From Solirubrobacteraceae bacterium (lineage in GTDB: Bacteria; Actinomycetota; Thermoleophilia; Solirubrobacterales; Solirubrobacteraceae), in NCBI GenBank assembly GCA_030038955.1, contig JASHQV010000050.1, positions 1-8,652 on the forward strand: a stretch of 8,652 bases of DNA. Reading direction: 5' to 3'. Under the pieces are notes generated by a model, which did not search any database, had not been told where the DNA came from, and saw nothing but the letters and a program-made list of their open reading frames with translations. Each line of letters begins with the position of its first letter. Position 1 is the stretch's first letter. The position numbers and the translations under genes are program-made. This document shows positions 6,383 through 8,652 of this stretch, piece by piece.

Positions 6383-6863
6383 CTTCGCTCCCTTCAGCTC
6401 AGGAGCCAGAAGCCCGGATTTCCAGGCACAACGTCAAGATGTCCGAAGTTGTCCGAGGCGACCGCCGTTTTGTCTATGTCGCGCTGCCGGATCCAGCGTC
6501 TTTGCAGCCCTTTTCCGCCACGAACAACTTGAGACAGCAGGGAGTGCGTGGAGTGTATGTCTCTGTGGTTGACGGGAACTGCATCGGCGAGACGTCGCGG
6601 AGCGGCAGGTTCGGATCGCAGGGAGCCGTCCAGAGCGCGATCCGAGTCCGCGCACGAGAAACCACATCGAGCACGGACGCGAGATCGACGCGGCGCAGTC
6701 CGTGCGCGTCAACCTTGCGGTTGTTCGAGCTATCGCTTCGGCACGGGCGGGCGTGCTCTCCGCCACGCACGGACGCGTGGAGCCTTATCCGCGCGCGGCA
6801 GATCCGTCCGGGACACGGCCGCTGCTCCTTCATTGCCAGCTGTTCCGCGGCTGGTGGGCTCGC
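6383..6863. other. Gap between integrase and the DUF4258 gene, no confident gene
   Basis: No gene could be supported in these 481 bases. TGTCCGA occurs twice, ten bases apart (6440-6446 and 6450-6456), shortly after the integrase stop. A rightward frame is open from 6573 into the DUF4258 gene and could use GTG 6702 for a 54-residue N-terminal extension, but that part shows no family match and the DUF4258 domain does not need it. Minus-strand frames here are cysteine/arginine-rich and look noncoding. The promoter of the DUF4258/DUF2283 pair should lie here, but none was convincing. Confidence 0.4.
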
Positions 6864-7103
6864 GTGACTAAGCGGCGCCCCTCCGACGTCACCTGGAGCG
6901 AGCACGCCCTGGTCAAGGCGCACCTGCTCGGCTACGCGCGAAGCGACGTTGAGGAGCTGGTCCTAGCCAGGCACCATCACCGCATGCGCAACACGGGCGC
7001 CGCCGACTGGGTCGTTCGCTCCGGCACGCTGGCCGTCGCGTACAACTTCCACGGTGCCGGGGATCTCACCGCCCATATCGTCACGCTCTGGAGGCAGGCG
7101 TAG
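6864..7103 (+). CDS. DUF4258 family protein, toxin-like member of a gene pair
   Basis: This small 79-residue protein is cytosolic and has no signal peptide or membrane helix. WSEHALVKAHLLGYARSDVEELV (11-33) matches the DUF4258 start, in which a conserved histidine and alanine (H14, A15) open a helix and are followed by a (S/T)xxDVE turn. GTLAVAYNF (54-62) and HIVTLW (71-76) match its closing strands (xLxVVxxx...VxTVW). DUF4258 proteins are small basic proteins often found beside antitoxin-like genes, so a toxin role is plausible but inferred; no catalytic residues are proven. The GTG start at 6864 follows a weak GGTGGG (6853-6858) and puts the domain at the N-terminus. A GTG at 6702 would add 54 unrelated residues and is less likely. 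The stop is ten bases before the DUF2283 start, indicating one operon. Confidence 0.7.
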   Translation: MTKRRPSDVTWSEHALVKAHLLGYARSDVEELVLARHHHRMRNTGAADWVVRSGTLAVAYNFHGAGDLTAHIVTLWRQA

Positions 7104-7113
7104 CATTAGTTTC

Positions 7114-7338
7114 ATGAAGATCGACGGCCACTACGATCCGCAGGCTGACGTCGCCTGGCTGCGCTTCGACGGCTACGACCCGTCGTCAGTCATCGCGGAA
7201 GAGACCGAATTCGGACTCCGTGAGCTGTCGGCGGCTGACCACCGGCTCGTCGGCCTGGAGTACTGGCGCGCCAGCGAGCGCCTCCCCGCCGGCCTTCTCG
7301 AGATGCTGCCGGCTCCGCCCGTCGGCGCCGCCCGCTGA
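7114..7338 (+). CDS. DUF2283 family protein, antitoxin-like partner
   Basis: This 74-residue protein matches the compact DUF2283 fold. YDPQADVAWLRF (7-18) corresponds to the family's YDpeaDxLYIxF opening. VIAEETEFGLREL (26-38) matches the middle strands. RLVGLEYWRASERLP (44-58) corresponds to the signature LVGIEIxxASxRL. The last 15 residues are proline/alanine-rich. DUF2283 proteins are acidic, have no known enzyme activity, and recur directly beside DUF4258 genes, where they are taken to be the antitoxin; this is known association rather than proof here. The ATG lies ten bases after the DUF4258 stop. A GGAGG at 7090-7094 is rather far (19 bases) to act as its ribosome-binding site, so translation may be coupled to that of the first gene. 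If this is a toxin-antitoxin pair, the toxin-like gene comes first, the reverse of the commonest order. Confidence 0.75.
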   Translation: MKIDGHYDPQADVAWLRFDGYDPSSVIAEETEFGLRELSAADHRLVGLEYWRASERLPAGLLEMLPAPPVGAAR

Positions 7339-7617
7339 GCCGCATCAGACCAAGCAAGCTTCGCGCCACTGACCACGACCGTAAGCGGTCACGGCGGGGC
7401 ATCAGCAACGCGGCCGAGCCTGATCGCATTCGCGGCACAGGACTCGCCGGCGCCCGCACCGTGGAGCCGACCAATGCGATGGCGAGAACCGGCAAACTCC
7501 CACGGCGCTTCACAGGTCCCGGGGCCTAGCTCGCACCTGCGGAGCCGTCCTGGTGCTCACTTAAAGCACGTCGGCCGCTGTCGCGAGGGCCACGGACCGC
7601 TCCACCCCGGCAGCTGG
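7339..7617. other. Intergenic between converging genes
   Basis: These 279 bases separate the DUF2283 gene from the leftward DUF5677 gene. A perfect small hairpin, GACCG-TAAG-CGGTC (7377-7390), lies 39 bases after the DUF2283 stop. It has no T-run and is only a weak terminator candidate. No coding signal was recognised. Confidence 0.35.
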
Positions 7618-8634
7618 CTAGCTTAGATCGTCGTCTTCACGCTCCCTCTCGTATATGGCGGCGTCAAACGCTTCCCTCACGGGAACGAACTCGTGTGTGG
7701 CATCGATCCCATAGTGCTCGAAGATCGCGACGATCCCGTCCTCCGTGATCTGCAGTGCGCTCGCCACCGCCTGAGCCCCAATCGTGTGTGATGAGCCGAC
7801 GAACGCACCTACTCGGTGTCCTCCGTGCAGCGCCTCGTGGCACAGCGTGGTGTCGTTGTCGCGAACTGAAGGCCACTCGCCATGGTTTTCTGATGACATC
7901 GGAACGAAGGAGAGGTCGTACAGCCGCTTGAGACCACATTCGATTGCCATCTTCCGGATTGTTGTATCCGTAAAGGCCCCGACGTTCACCGGCTGGAACC
8001 ACCCGTCTAGTTCAAGGTTGACCCTGCGGTCGAGGTATTCCAAGAACTCGTTGGTGTCTTCATCCCCGTCCTCTCCGAAGTCGGCTTTGATGTGGTCGCG
8101 CAGGAGCTTGAGGTTGCCGAGCCCGTGTTCTCTGTACGCCTCGATGAGGTCCGCATCGCTCCTCTCGCAGAGCCATGCGCTAATGATGCGCGTCTCAACA
8201 AGCGGGCGTAGAAAGAAGCTGGCGGTCGCCGGCGCCCACGAGGACGGACGATCCAAGAAATCGACAAGTAGACGGTACATCCGAGATGCCATGCCGAAAA
8301 GCACGGCGGCCGAGTGATCGGCATCTGGCGCGGAGTATGCGGTCAGTTGCGCATCACGCACCTTGTCGCCTAGAGCGCGGACGGCTCCGAGCAGTGCACG
8401 CAGCTCAGATAGCTGGATCATCGGCTCCGGATCGACGGGGCCATCGGCATCATCTTCCATAGGAATCTCGCTTTCGCTTACGCGGAATTCGCACGGGACG
8501 AGCTGGCGGCTGCGCTGCCAAAATTCGCGAGCCCAAACCACCGCCGAGGGGTCCCGCTCGGCTTCGATGCCAAAGATGGTCGCCCAGGTGGCGCGCATGA
8601 CCGATTCCACAGCGCGTTGATCCCGCTCGTTCAA
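7618..8634 (-). CDS. DUF5677-family protein, 5' end possibly beyond the window
   Basis: This protein of at least 338 residues is acidic, soluble and mostly helical. FFLRPLVETRIISAWLCERSDADLIEAYREHGLGNLKLLRDHI (140-182) resembles the helical signature of DUF5677, where an R-x-L-x-E helix is followed by a hydrophobic helix and a lysine/arginine-rich one. YDLSFVPMSSENHGEWPSV (239-257) fits that family's later S..xxHG motif. The C-terminus (311-338) is charged. No signal peptide or membrane helix was seen. The biochemical role of DUF5677 is unknown to me; members are frequent in accessory regions. TTG 8634 is the only start near the edge, and the frame stays open through 8652 (six more codons, no stop). 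The true start may therefore be outside the window or at a later ATG (codon 13). The gene points toward the DUF2283 gene and stands alone within the window. Confidence 0.65.
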   Translation of the reverse strand: MNERDQRAVESVMRATWATIFGIEAERDPSAVVWAREFWQRSRQLVPCEFRVSESEIPMEDDADGPVDPEPMIQLSELRALLGAVRALGDKVRDAQLTAYSAPDADHSAAVLFGMASRMYRLLVDFLDRPSSWAPATASFFLRPLVETRIISAWLCERSDADLIEAYREHGLGNLKLLRDHIKADFGEDGDEDTNEFLEYLDRRVNLELDGWFQPVNVGAFTDTTIRKMAIECGLKRLYDLSFVPMSSENHGEWPSVRDNDTTLCHEALHGGHRVGAFVGSSHTIGAQAVASALQITEDGIVAIFEHYGIDATHEFVPVREAFDAAIYEREREDDDLS

Positions 8635-8652
8635 ACCGCTCGGGTACTTGGG

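Larger units (their letters stand above)
4864..8652. mobile_element. End of an integrative element inserted in tRNA-Arg (right end outside the window)
   Basis: The segment starts with the tRNA-Arg 3' half as one att site. It continues with repeat sequences, a tyrosine recombinase gene pointing inward, a DUF4258/DUF2283 gene pair and a DUF5677-family gene. Since the lost 5' half of the tRNA should lie at higher coordinates, the inserted DNA must be on that side. The partner att site, inside an intact tRNA-Arg(TCT), is expected beyond base 8652. No conjugation, replication or phage structural genes are visible, so whether this is a genomic island, an integrative conjugative element or a prophage end cannot be told. 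Confidence 0.65.

Noticed and set aside
6474..6923. Leftward frame of 149 codons downstream of the integrase
   Set aside because: It overlaps the start of the DUF4258 gene and has irregular, cysteine-rich composition with no recognisable domain.

Overview
The window is high-GC DNA with GTG and TTG starts and short, well-spaced genes. It looks like an actinomycete-type genome, but no gene fixes the species. It divides into a chromosome-like left part (1-4863) and the end of an integrated element (4864 to the right edge).

Left part. The window opens inside the 3' end of an IS110-family transposase gene. Two leftward genes follow: a class I SAM-dependent methyltransferase (394-1173) and a small dihydrofolate-reductase/RibD-C-like reductase (1440-2018). 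The first has a tandemly duplicated ribosome-binding region; the second has an inverted repeat just upstream. A rightward 424-residue predicted lipoprotein with a beta-propeller-like body (2366-3637) comes next, then a gene-poor stretch containing a probable frameshifted remnant (3883-4207, minus), and a small leftward three-helix membrane protein (4367-4696).

Right part. At 4864-4910, on the minus strand, lies the 3' half of a tRNA-Arg gene (anticodon TCT). The anticodon arm, variable loop, T arm and 3' acceptor strand are present, but there is no D arm and no 5' acceptor strand. It is followed by GTTG(A/C)CC repeats and a complete tyrosine recombinase (5057-6382). This is the usual arrangement at one end of an element integrated into a tRNA gene. 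Because the missing half of the tRNA would lie to the right, the element should run right from about 4910, with the intact tRNA-Arg beyond the window.

Element cargo. A two-gene operon encodes a DUF4258 protein and a DUF2283 protein (6864-7338), a pairing that looks like a toxin-antitoxin module and could stabilise the element. A leftward DUF5677-family gene (7618 to at least 8634) has a reading frame open to the right edge.

No complete RNA gene and no CRISPR array was seen. The best candidates for something new are the att/integrase layout, the DUF4258-DUF2283 pair and the DUF5677 cargo; none is proven novel from sequence alone.
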